In this document: positions 49,349 through 60,735 of the stretch, one piece after another | Layout: each line of letters begins with the position of its first letter | Position numbering within the stretch: position 1 is the first letter of the stretch | Notes under the pieces: generated by a model | Seen by the model: the letters and a program-made list of their open reading frames with translations, nothing else | What the model was told of the DNA's origin: nothing | Databases searched by the model: none | NCBI RefSeq assembly: GCF_041381155.1 | Contig: NC_091138.1 | Coordinates: forward strand, 36,449,604 to 36,513,603 | Length of the DNA: 64,000 nucleotides | Direction of reading: 5' to 3' | Origin: Argopecten irradians | Lineage: Eukaryota > Mollusca > Bivalvia > Pectinida > Pectinidae | Made by a program: the position numbers and the translations under genes

Positions 49349-50841
49349 CAGTCAAACCTTGATGTATCGAAGTTCAAGGGACCGTCAGAAAAACTTCGAA
49401 ACATCGAGACTTCGAATTATTCATGGTTGAAATTAGACCGATGTTTTTTTTACCATGACCAACTGTGGTAGTTGTCTAAACTTTATAATCATTGTTTTTA
49501 CCACAAGCAAAACAAAATAAAAACGAAGTATGCAATTAATCACATGTATTGCTATCGTTAGCAACACATACGTATATTATAAACAAGACTTACATGTACT
49601 AGGCCTAACCCATGTACAAGTGTTCGTTTGGTGAATATTTAAGCGATGGTTAATGTTACGGAATGAATATAAAAATGAAAACACGTTGTAAAAACGAAAC
49701 GAAAAAGGAGGAACCGAAAGCGCTACAACACCTACAAAATACTTCAATTTAGAATAATTAATTTTTCTTTGTTTTCATACCAAATCTGGCTTTCTGATTG
49801 GCCAATATTTTTTTTGCATACCACTATGAAAAAAAAATCCGAGAATGGCGCGAAACCCCGACGTTATCGTGACGTCACAATAGAGACATTGACGTTGCGT
49901 ATTGATTCGGACAAAAGAGTCCCTTGAAAAACCACTGTAATGTTACATTTAAACATACTTCATTTTATCAAATAGAGTATAAAATTAATTATAAGTTTTG
50001 ATGTCTCTATTTTTTAATTTTATCGGGTTATGAAAAGAAAAATTGTTTGCAAACTTTTGTGAGAATCCGCTACGCGGATTCACATAGTTTGCAAACAATT
50101 TTTTTTTCATACCCCGATAAAATTAAAAAATAGTGACATCAATGCTTAAATGATCGATTTGCTCCAGTATTTATGCCAAAGTTGAAAGACTGAAAGTTAA
50201 TTTTAACACCCAATCAGACAGCTGGGATCGATTTCCGGTGATATTCGACGATTCTAATTGGCTGTTAAAATTAACTTTTGGTCTTCAAAGATGGCTACCG
50301 AAACACTGATCCCTGGACGTCTCGAACATAACTAGGGACATAGCATCGTTAATGTGATGAATTGGGATGTGACATGTATTAAAGTGAGTGCCAAACGTTT
50401 TCCTTTAACTTTAAAGGCATATTTGACCCCAAACCAACATGCAGAATTCTCATAATCGCTGTCGCCAGATTTGTACTACAATCCCCGACTTTTTAAGAGC
50501 AGTAGGTAGCTGACCATAAACAGGCGATCAGTCAGAATTTTGAGCCTGCGATTATGGTCAGTTTTAGCGGACTATGTGACAGCATGCCGCGGGGTATCGG
50601 CGAACACCTGATCTGTACAGGTAAATTTGTATTCGAATCATCGAGTGTCAGTTACCTATGATTCTATAACAAATGGTCCATGAAAAAAGTTCGATACATC
50701 CAGAACTTCGATTCATAAAACTTCGATTCATACATGGGTTAGTTAGTAATGTTATATAGTGAAGAAATTCGGGACCAGACAAAAAGTTCGATACAGCGAG
50801 AAATTTGATTCATCGAAGTTCGAATCATTGAGGTTTTACTG
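49349..50841. mobile_element. Tigger/pogo-like non-autonomous element
   Basis: The termini are cagtcaaaccttgatgtatc and the inverse of cagtaaaacctcaatgattc, each flanked by TA (49347-49348 and 50842-50843). Subterminal motifs of the type gttcgatac and cttcgattcat repeat near the right end. The interior has no transposase, but it contains the nested palindrome at 49995-50150. Confidence 0.75.
49995..50150. mobile_element. Foldback repeat inside the Tigger-like element
   Basis: The arms ttgatgtctctattttttaa with ttttatcggg (left) and their inverse (right) enclose a second pair of inverted stretches, attgtttgcaaact and agtttgcaaacaat, around aatccgc-gcggatt. The whole is about 155 bp. Confidence 0.65.
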
Positions 50842-51720
50842 TATTTGATTCTACATCTGCAAGTAGAGAAGATGATTTTTGAAATTTTCACCATTTTGAC
50901 TCTTTTTGGCCCTGCCCCTCTCGCCTCTGGCGGTCAGCTAGGACCTAGATCGATATGATGTTAAAATACTATCTCAGGCTGATAATTCTAACTAAGTTTG
51001 ACGCATTATCTATGAAAATTGAGCAAAAAATGCTCATAAATGTTATTTTCCTATATAAGCTATAATAAATTTGACCCCCCTCCCCAGGGGACAATCTGAG
51101 ACCCCAGGGCCATCAAATTCACAATTTTGGTAGAGGGCATTGGGACTTTTCAATCTATGAAAAGCATTTGATTCTACCACATCTGTGAGTGGAGAAGCTT
51201 TTTGAAATTTTAGCCATTCTGACTATTTCGTTTGCCCCGCCCCTCTGCCCCTGGGGGTCAGCAGGAACCTATATGGATGTGATGTTAACTTCTATCTTGG
51301 GCTGATAATTCTAACTAAGTTTGACTCATTTCCTATGAAAATTGACCAAATAATGCTCATATATGTGTTTTTCCAATATAAACTATAGTAAATTAGACCC
51401 ACCCCCCCGGGGGAAAATCTGAGACCCCAGGCCCATAAAATTCACAATTTATGTAAAGGGCATTGTGACCTTTCAATCCATGAAGAGTATTTGATTCTAT
51501 CACATCTGCGAGTGGAGAAGAAGATTTTTGAAATTTTAGTCAATGTTACCCGTTTTGGCCCATGGGGGTGGGGCCATATAATTCACAATTTTGATTGGCC
51601 TTATCCCTTAGAAGGTTTGTGCAAAATTTCATTAAATTTGCTTCAGCAGTTTTGGAGAAGAAGTCGAAAATGTAAATTGTTTACGAACATGCAACTCACG
51701 ACAACAGACAAAAGGCGATT

Positions 51721-52166
51721 GTAAATCTGAGTTCTCAGAGAAAACAAAACCACCAAATAATGGCTATACATCTCTGTGTATCAAAAATATACAGTATCAA
51801 ACAACTACTGCCTTGGTCCTCAAGATCTTGACACATCTAACAACCTCTCGCTTTGGGATCACCTCAGCATGACCTCTGGCCTTAATTTTCCAAGTTTCAA
51901 GGCCTAGAATCGGAACATTTCACGATGTACTAGTTGCAGTTTATACTTCCAAGAGATTCAACAACACTGATGATTTCATAGGCACTGATTGGCTCACCAT
52001 AGGGGTCATGTTGAGGTGACCCCGAACAGGGTGTTGTTAGATCTTGTATTGGAGCAAATCGTAGAGCATCGTAGTGAAGCAGAATTATAAGTCTAATTTT
52101 AATAAGACTGTTTAATATCAAACTATGAAAAAAATATAAAAAGAAATAGATACAAAAATATAAAGA
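51721..52166. other. Intergenic spacer, nothing recognised
   Basis: No supported exon or repeat border. A 63-codon minus frame (51930-52121) has no recognisable domain. Confidence 0.3.
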
Positions 52167-54676
52167 ACAAGAGGCCCAGAGGGCCTGTATCGCTCACCTG
52201 GTTTTTTGTTAGTAATTATCACAAGACTCTGACAATTAGAAAAATAAGCAAAATTGACTCCCAAAGTTTAATTTTGAATCACAACCATACAATGATGCTA
52301 TTGATACCATACAAATATGCTATCCAATACATAGGTTCAGAGACAAAGTAATTTATATGAAAATAGTAGCCTAATTGACCTTTTGACCTCGCATCTATTG
52401 CCGTCTAAGGCCCCGGGGGGTCAGCCCTATCATTTGTACAATTTCAAATCCCAACCCTATAAGGATGCTACCATTGCACTTTAAGTGCTCTTCCATTCTT
52501 AGTTGCAGAGAAGAAGTCGTTTATATGGAAATAGCTAAATTGACCCCTTTTGACCCCACCCTTCAGGCCCCCGGGGGGTCAGCCCCATCATTTGCAAAAT
52601 TTTGAATCCAAACCCTATAAGGATGTAACCATTGCATTATGAGCGTAATCCCATGTTAAGTTGCAGAGAAAAAGTCATATATATATGGAAATTGACCACT
52701 TTTGACCCCGCCCCTCAGGCCCCCGGGGGGTCAGCCCTATCATTTGCACAATTTTGAATCCCCACACTATAAGGATACTACCATTGTATTATGGGTGCTA
52801 TACCGTGCTTAGTTTCAGAGAAGAAGTCGTTTAAATGGAAATAGCCAAATTGGCCCTTTCGACCCCGCCCCTCAGGCCCCCTGGGGGTCAGCCCCATCAT
52901 TTGCACAATTTGAATCCCCACCCTATAAAGATCCACCATTGCATTATGGGTGCTATACCATGCTTAGTTTCAGAGAAGAAGTCGTTTATATGGAAATAGC
53001 CAAATTGGCCCTTTTGACCCCGCCCTCAGGCCCCCGGGGGTCAGCCCCATCATTTGTACAATTTTGAATCCCCACCTATAAAGATACTACCATTGCATTA
53101 TGAGTGCTATCCATGCTTAGTTTCAGAGAAGAAGTCGTTTATATGGAAATAGCCAAATTGACCCCTTTGACCCCGCCCTCAGGCCCCGGGGGTCAGCCCA
53201 TCATTTGTACAATTTTGAATCCCACCCATAAGATGTACCATTGCATTATGGTGCTACCCATGCTTGTTCGAAGAAGTCGTTTATATGGAAATAGCCAAAT
53301 TGACCCCTTTTGACCCCGCCCCTCAGGCCCCCGGGGGGTCAGCCCCATCATTTGTACAATTTTGAATCCCCACCCTATAAGGATGCTACCATTGCATTAT
53401 GGGTGCTATCCCATGCTTGGTTTCAGAGAAGAAGTCGTTTATATGGAAATAGCCAAATTGACCCCTTTTGACCCCCGCCCCTCAGGCCCCCCGGGGGGTC
53501 AGCCCCATCATTTGTACAATTTTGAATCCCCACCCTATAAGGATGCTACCATTGCATTATGGGTGCTATCCCATGCTTGGTTTCAGAGAAGAAGTCGTTT
53601 ATATGGAAATAGCCAAATTGACCCCATTTGGCCCCGCCCCTCAGGCCCCCGGGGGGTCAGCCCCATCATTTGTACAATTTTGAATCCCCACCCTATAAGG
53701 ATGCTACCATTGCATTATGGGTGCTATCCCATGCTTGGTTTCAGAGAAGAAGTCGTTTATATGGAAATAGCCAAATTGACCCCTTTTGACCCCGCCCCTC
53801 AGGCCCCCGGGGGGTCAGCCCCATCATTTGTACAATTTTGAATCCCCACCCTATAACGATACTACCATTGCATTATGAGTGCTATCTCATGCTTAGTTTC
53901 AGAGAAGAAGTCGTTTATATGGAAATAGCCAAATTGACCCCATTTGACCCCGCCCCTCAGGCCCCCGGGGGGTCAGCCCCATCATTTGTACAATTTTGAA
54001 TCCCCACCCTATAAGGATGCTACCATTGCATTATGGATGCTATCCCATGCTTGGTTTCAGAGAAGAAGTCGTTTATATGGAAATAGCCAAATTGACCCCT
54101 TTTGGCCCCGCCCCTCAGGCCCCCGGGGAGTCAGCCCCATCATTTGTACAATTTTGAATCCCCACCCTATAAGGATGCTACCATTGCATTATGGATGCTA
54201 TCCCATGCTTGGTTTCAGAGAAGAAGTCGTTTATATGGAAATAGCCAAATTGACCCCTTTTGGCCCCGCCCCTCAGGCCCCTGGGGGGTCAGCCCCATCA
54301 TTTGTACAATTTTGAATCCCCACCCTATAAGGATGCTACCATTGCATTATGGGTGCTATCCCATGCTTGGTTTCAGAGAAGAAGTCGTTTATATGGAAAT
54401 AGCCAAATTGACCCCTTTTGGCCCCGCCCCTCAGGCCCCTGGGGTGTCAGCCCCATCATTTGTACAATTTTCAGTTAGTAGCCCATAAGGATGCTACCAG
54501 TCAAATTTTGTTGAAATCCGACCAGCGGTTATGGAGAAGAAGTCGATTGTTGACGGACGGACGGACGGGACGGACGGACGACGGACGGACGGACGGACGG
54601 ACGACGGACGACGGACGCCGGACGCCACGGTATGGCATAAGCTCACCTTGGTCCTTCGGACCAGTGAGCTCATAAA
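52167..54676 (+). mobile_element. Family E satellite-bearing element, expanded copy with about 13 cores of 158 bp
   Basis: The 5' end is aacaagaggcccagagggcc, then tgtatcgctcacctgg. Cores of 158 bp (ccaaattgacccc, ggcccccggggggtcagccc, gaatccccaccctataagga and gaagaagtcgtttatatgg) recur from about 52500 to 54480. An ACGG microsatellite with irregular steps lies at 54553-54617. The 3' end has gctcaccttggtccttcgga with the hairpin ggtcc-ttc-ggacc (54650-54662) and gtgagct. The series of 70-160-codon frames across this stretch is a repeat artefact. The 2-core relative is at 22751-23175. Confidence 0.85.
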
Positions 54677-55861
54677 ATAGTTACCTGGAATATTCAAAAT
54701 ATATCTCCTCATTTAATTATCACACATGATATATCCATCACAACAAATAATCTCAAACGATAACAAATACACTTTTTTAATTTGATCAAACAGTTATACT
54801 TTCTTCAATTCAATCCCCACTTACCTTCATAAACTTTTCGCAGGTTGCACCATAACAAAATCATTATATATATATCCCTCCGACTGGCTTAATTGAATTA
54901 ACACAAGAAATAATACATAAATAAAGCTACTCTCTTGCAGTTAAATTGTCTTTGTGATTTAATAATATATATTTTTTTAATTTTTCGAAATACACAAAAT
55001 TTTATTGCAAATGAAAAGAAGTTCGTTAACAGCAGTTTGTTGAAGAGCAAAATATTTGACACACAGCAAATAACCCATTATATAGTCATCTGCACTGTAG
55101 TTTTGATCTCAGATAACTGAATTTGTAATCTGTGTAAATTCATGGCATATTTATATTGAACATTTACATATATTCTGTTTTTGTATATTACAGTGTTACC
55201 TCCCTTGTCTGTAGGTATCCATTATGACATCATTATTTGGGTCTTTTTTTTCTGAAAACGATGACTTTTATAATGAAACACATGACGTCACAATTGATAC
55301 CAACATTCCAGAGAATATAAATCTGTAATATGAAAATACAGACAATATGATTCAGTTCTGGTATATGAAAATACATGTAGATAAAAAGGTGATATATTAT
55401 ATATAATGGTATATTTTAAAATGGTTTATACAATGATAAATAATTTCTATTCATTACCAGTACATGTTATATGTATAAGGATAGTTTTAGCAGTCACATA
55501 TTTCCCTGTTCCCTGCTTTGGAAAGATTCTGCATATTTGGTAAAACAAGTTAAAATGATTAAGGTTTAAGACCCTGTTTAAACTAGTGAAATCAAGTATG
55601 CCTATATATCACTTCTTAGGTGTACTTGAACATAAACCTTAAGTATTCCTGTATCACAACTTAAATCACAGGTGCTAAATTTTTGTGCTGTCTTCTCTCT
55701 CCTTTTTAGATGACACAATATAAGGCACAGTACAGAATTATGTAATAGTTTTAGAAAACGCCATATCGACCAATGAATCAGCCAAGAACTGATAAAACAT
55801 GCATAGTTAATATACTTTTTATAAATTTGTTTTTTACTTGAGGTCACATAGATGTTTAGCC
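54677..55861. other. 3' flank of the P450 gene with a MITE copy
   Basis: This AT-rich flank contains the palindromic MITE at 55183-55332 and otherwise nothing recognised. The 3' UTR of the P450 gene lies at its right end. Confidence 0.4.
55183..55332. mobile_element. Palindromic MITE, second member of the 36304 family
   Basis: The arms ttgtatattacagtgttacc and the inverse of agaatataaatctgtaatat match the 36304-36474 copy. The interior keeps acatgacgtcacaattgata, which includes a TGACGTCA octamer. Confidence 0.6.
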
Positions 55862-56126
55862 TCAAATCTTAGTCGCTAAAAGTCTTGCCTGAGGAGATGG
55901 TCGTAGAACTAATGCCTGCTGGCGTTTGTAAGAGTAGCCAGGTGACATCTTAAAGTCAAACACCTGAAGGAGACGAGCTAAGACCGTCTTCATCTCCAAC
56001 ATGGCAAATCTATAACCAATACACATGTAGGGTCCGATACCAAACGGTAAGAATAGTCTGGATTCATTTTCAACATGTTTCATAAAGCGTTCAGGTTTAA
56101 ACGAGTCGGGATCTTCCCAATTCAAT
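55862..56126 (-). CDS. Cytochrome P450, last coding exon
   Basis: The exon follows a good acceptor (gtgtcgtttcag) and encodes the last 87 residues of a P450 to a TGA at 55862. It contains the region before the heme loop (NWEDPDSFKPERF), the heme-binding signature LPFGIGPYMCIGYRFAMLEM with the invariant Cys as fifth iron ligand, and the helix-L continuation KTVLARLLQVFDF. It is a membrane-bound heme monooxygenase; the general look is CYP3/CYP4/CYP46-like, but I cannot assign a family from this part. The remaining exons should lie at higher coordinates; none was recognised up to 64000, so the last intron is probably at least 7.8 kb or the other exons are too short or diverged to see. Confidence 0.88.
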
Positions 56127-56967
56127 CTGAAACGACACAAAGAGAATGGGCTCGTCAGCAAAATAGTTCATGTTAATTGATGAGCTGAAATGTTGAAAAT
56201 ACAATAAAATGTTTAAAAAATAATTCTGAAAAAAATACGAAAAAGAAATAAAATATCTGTAAGACTTCAAAACCAACGTCTCCATCTGAAATTGAACTTA
56301 GTGGCCATCTTTAATATATGGTAGTTATTGAGATGAATTGAGGTCATACAAGGTCAAGGATTCACCAACAATCATGTAAAGTATTAATTACAGCTTACCA
56401 GAATTTATCTATTGAGTCTCAGATCTATGAGCTATCTAAGAAATAGAAGATAAATGAAAAGATGATACTTTTCCCTGGTCACCAAAAAAGATATGTTACC
56501 ATTTTACTTTCATTTAAACATCCTGAAACCATTTTAAACAAAGGAGCACCGCCCCCTTTAGGGAATTTAAACTAGGGACAGAAAAAACGTCATTACGTGA
56601 TTATCACAGTAAAATTTATACTGTCAGGTAATTCAAATATATAGAAATAGTTTCTAGCGATTTACACTACTAGGGAATACAAATATATGTTTTTATGTCT
56701 GGATAATGTAACAGAAAACACCAGATGTGACTATGTTACATTAGTACCAGACAAAAGACACATTATTTCTTTGTCAATGTGTACATCAGTCACCCCCACC
56801 ACCTCCTTCCCCTCCCCTCCTCTGATAATACCAGCACTTTATACATGTAAGATGCTGATCTGTAGCTCCATATTGTTGTCTTCTACTACATACAGACAGA
56901 AAAGGCCAAGCACCCTTATTGTACACAAAGAAAATCACGACACAGCCATAATTACATGTCTCGGTAT
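56127..56967. other. Probable last intron of the P450 gene, left part
   Basis: This is AT-rich. A small inverted repeat with arms gtctgg..taatgtaaca and its inverse is at 56698-56756. No coding evidence. Confidence 0.35.
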
Positions 56968-58571
56968 GCTGCAAGCCGAACTATTATCTAGGTCTCATGT
57001 TAACAGTAAAAGTCCAGCTGGGCCTGTAGCTGTCTCATTTATACAGACAAGCCTAACTATTATCTAGGTCTCATGTTAACAGTAAAAGTCCAGCTGGGCC
57101 TGTAGCTGTCTCATTTATACAGACAAGCCGAACTATTATCTAGGTCTCATGTTAACAGTAAAAGTCCAGCTGGGCCTGTAGCTGTCTCATTTATACAGAC
57201 AAGCTGAACTATTATCTAGGTCTCATGTTAACAGTAAAAGTCCAGCTGGGCCTGTAGCTGTCTCATTTATACAGACAAGCCTAACTATTATCTAGGTCTC
57301 ATGTTAACAGTAAAAGTCCAGCTGGGCCTGTAGCTGTCTCATTTATACAGACAAGCCTAACTATTATCTAGGTCTCATGTTAACAGTAAAAGTCCAGTTG
57401 GGCCTGTAGCTGTCTCATTTATACAGACAAGCCTAACTATTATCTAGGTCTCATGTTAACAGTAAAAGTCCAGCTGGGCCTGTAGCTGTCTCATTTATAC
57501 AGACAAGCTGAACTATTATCTAGGTCTCATGTTAACAGTAAAAGTCCAGCTGGGCCTGTAGCTGTCTCATTTATACAGACAAGCCTAACTATTATCTAGG
57601 TCTCATGTTAACAGTAAAAGTCCAGCTGGGCCTGTAGCTGTCTCATTTATACAGACAAGCCGAACTATTATCTAGGTCTCATGTTAACAGTAAAAGTCCA
57701 GCTGGGCCTGTAGCTGTCTCATTTATACAGACAAGCCGAACTATTATCTAGGTCTCATGTTAACAGTAAAAGTCCAGCTGGGCCTGTAGCTGTCTCATTT
57801 ATACAGACAAGCCGAACTATTATCTAGGTCTCATGTTAACAGTAAAAGTCCAGCTGGGCCTGTAGCTGTCTCATTTATACAGACAAGCCTAACTATTATC
57901 TAGGTCTCATGTTAACAGTAAAAGTCCAGCTGGGCCTGTAGCTGTCTCATTTATACAGACAAGCCGAACTATTATCTAGGTCTCATGTTAACAGTAAGAG
58001 TCCAGCTGGGCCTGTAGCTGTCTCATTTATACAGACAAGCTGAACTATTATCTAGGTCTCATGTTAACAGTAAAAGTCCAGCTGGGCCTGTAGCTGTCTC
58101 ATTTATACAGACAAGCTGAACTATTATCTAGGTCTCATGTTAACAGTAAAAGTCCAGCTGGGCCTGTAGCTGTCTCATTTATACAGACAAGCTGAACTAT
58201 TATCTAGGTCTCATGTTAACAGTAAAAGTCCAGCTGGGCCTGTAGCTGTCTCATTTATACAGACAAGCTGAACTATTATCTTAAGGTCTCATGTTAACAG
58301 TAAAAGTCCAGCTGGGCCTGTAGCTGTCTCATTTATACAGACAAGCCGAACTATTATCTAGGTCTCATGTTAACAGTAAAAGTCCAGCTGGGCCTGTAGC
58401 TGTCTCATTTATACAGACAAGCTGAACTATTATCTAGGTCTCATGTTAACAGTAAAAGTCCAGCTGGGCCTGTAGCTGTCTCATTTATACAGACAAGCCT
58501 AACTATTATCTAGGTCTCATGTTAACAGTAAAAGTCCAGCTGGGCCTGTAGCTGTCTTATTTATACAGACA
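56968..58571. repeat. 76-bp satellite, 21 nearly identical copies
   Basis: The unit is aagccNaactattatctagg, then tctcatgttaacagtaaaag, then tccagctgggcctgtagctg, then tctcatttatacagac. The period is exactly 76 bp (starts at 57049, 57125, 57201 and on). Most copies differ only at one site after aag (cct, ccg or ctg), with rare single variants and one copy 2 bp longer near 58280. Such homogeneity implies recent expansion or ongoing homogenisation. Confidence 0.95.
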
Positions 58572-60511
58572 TTTTAATGCGAATTTGGTTTTGCAGGTCT
58601 TCATTAATGCAGATTTAAAATGAGTAAAACATTTTCATTAAGATATGTTAGAATGCAAAGTTCCAATCAAAATGTGCATAATCAACTACTCAATATAAGT
58701 GTCAAACTCAAAGGAGGAGTTCCAGGACATTTTGTCAGCAAATTTTAGGGTCAAATTTCGACCCCGCTCCAAAATGAAGCCTTAAAATTTCCTAAAATTA
58801 ATAATCCTATTCATTATGACTTATCTCATATTTTATAATGTTTCCAAAATCTTGGTTTTATTGCTTACTTCCTAAATTCATGCCACTTACCCCATTTCCA
58901 AAGTGGTGGAAAAAAGAACTGGAGTTTTACAGAAAATTCAACTACATATTCAGAAATAGGCAACCACAATATTAGGCTGGCCTAAAATGAGACACAACAA
59001 TACTATACAAAGGGGTCAGTCTACAGCATATTTAAAGACCTTGACAACAGGTTACAGGAATAGTGATGCCTTTTCTCACAGACAACAAAGAAAATCCTAC
59101 AATGTTAGTGCGTGAGGTCATGGATAGAGAAAGAGACAAGCTAGCAAATCTATCTCTCATTATAAGGAGAGGAGAGACGGGCTAACAATGGATGTTAATT
59201 AACTCAAAACATTAATTAGCAAAATATATGATCATAGTGTAATCAGACTCTATCTGAGATCTAATTATACCAGGAAGGTTACCATGGCAACTCCTAGATT
59301 TAATGATCAACAACAGGTCACATTTACCTCAACAAGCAGCCCGACAGCATTCAATATATTCAAAACAAGAGACCAATAAGGTCTGTTTTCCAAATTTGGA
59401 TAATGTATTAATTATGGTAAAACACAACACTTCTACAGAAGAAAAATCTATAAATATTACTTGAACACAAATCTTCGGGCTGTGCAGGCGATATCTGCAC
59501 TCCAATGAGATTCCAGTATTTTAATGGCATTCTGCTAATAACACGTTTCTTAATGTTTTCTCACCATCAACTTCTCAAAAGTAGCTGCTGTTTATGTATT
59601 AAGTGATACCTGGTATAATTTACCTTAGGTGGCAATGAACCATAACGTAAGAGAGCTGGTCAATACACAATTGCAACTTTAAAAATATTTAATCGAATAT
59701 TTTAAAAGGCATTTTTGGACATATTGCTGTATAAAATTTTCAAAATTATTTTCTAAGTTCCGTTTATCACTCCATGAATATATAACTAAATTCATTTTGA
59801 AATGAAATGTTCTTGTAGTAGATGGTAGTTGTAAATTGATTGGTTTTGTTTCCGGTCCTTTATAGCTACAGTTCAGGTCATGTAAGGATAACCTGTATAA
59901 AGTCTCTGTGTCTGGTGAGTGAGTAATTCGGGAGACTGCAGAATCTTCAAGTTGTGTTTCCTTGTAATAATGAAACTCTCAGGGATCAATCTAAGTTTTG
60001 GGGGAAACTGCCCTTTTTTTAAATAGGGGAAAAGTTTGGCGAAATATAGGGGAATTTGAATCTTCCTATTTATGTCCAAAATTATATTCATTTTGACGAA
60101 AAAGTACAACTAACTTGTTTTTAGATTTAGTAAAGCAATTTTTAAGCTCAATAATGAAAAATTTCTGTTTATCATAAAATGTGCAGTAGCTATATGATAA
60201 ATATGAAGAAATTTGCAAACAAAAGTATAAAAAATTAATAAAAAATAAGTCACAGGGAAAATTGTGTTACAAAAACGGTCATTTTTTAGCTTCAAATGGG
60301 GAATTTTTAAATCTTCAGGGGAATTTTAGGCCTGAGGGGAATTCATTCCTTAAGTGGAAATTTAACCCATAAACGGTAATAAATCAGAGCTAGATTGATC
60401 CCTGACTCCCATCTTTTTTATAGTGCTAAGACACTGAACGGCACACTTCACCTGGTCACATAGTAGCAACAAGTAAACCAGTCCTCCCATTTCCATTATG
60501 CTGGTTGCTGA
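58572..60511. other. Intergenic or intronic DNA, mostly unassigned
   Basis: No exon could be supported on either strand. At 59990-60365 a diverged repeat with recurring aggggaattt phrases is visible without clear ends. Confidence 0.3.
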
Positions 60512-60735
60512 GGCCAAAAAAAAGTCTGTTTTGGGTTACCTGACCAACCCAAATTTTTTACCCCACTTTTCTACGAAAAATTAAATAAATAAAAGTCTTA
60601 ATTTCTATCTCAGACTCCGGTTCCCGCCATTACTTTAAAGTGAAAGACACTAAAAAAAATATATCCTGACCTACCGACCCTATTCTTTTTGCCAATGTAA
60701 CCCTAAACGGACACATATTTTTTGGGGCCTAAGCA
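60512..60735. mobile_element. MITE with ggccaaaaaa-type ends
   Basis: The left end gaggccaaaaaaaagtctg and the right end acatattttttggggcct are inverted relatives. Subterminal gggttacctgaccaaccc (left) and gccaatgtaaccct (right) are also inverted. About 220 bp, with no coding capacity. Confidence 0.5.

Larger units (their letters stand above)
48771..51720 (+). mobile_element. Family C satellite-bearing element, split by a Tigger-like insertion
   Basis: It starts aaacaagacttaacagtc, then acctgagttcgg (decayed hairpin). Cores of about 310-325 bp follow, marked by gaagagtatttgattc, tttgacccc and ggccccgcccctctggcc-like runs, and it ends near 51720 after gaagtcgaaaatgtaaattg. The cores are interrupted at 49349-50841; on either side the sequence joins as gaagagta and tatttgattctac, exactly as in intact cores. 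Confidence 0.7.

Noticed and set aside
53104-54488. Several plus-strand frames of 70-160 codons with repeated PLHYGCYPMLGF-like peptides
   Set aside because: They are read-through of the 158-bp transposon cores; the same peptide appears in shifting frames and no splice or start context supports coding.
56687-57067. 126-codon plus-strand frame
   Set aside because: Its second half is the first copies of the 76-bp satellite and its first half has low-complexity Ser/Thr/Pro composition without a domain.
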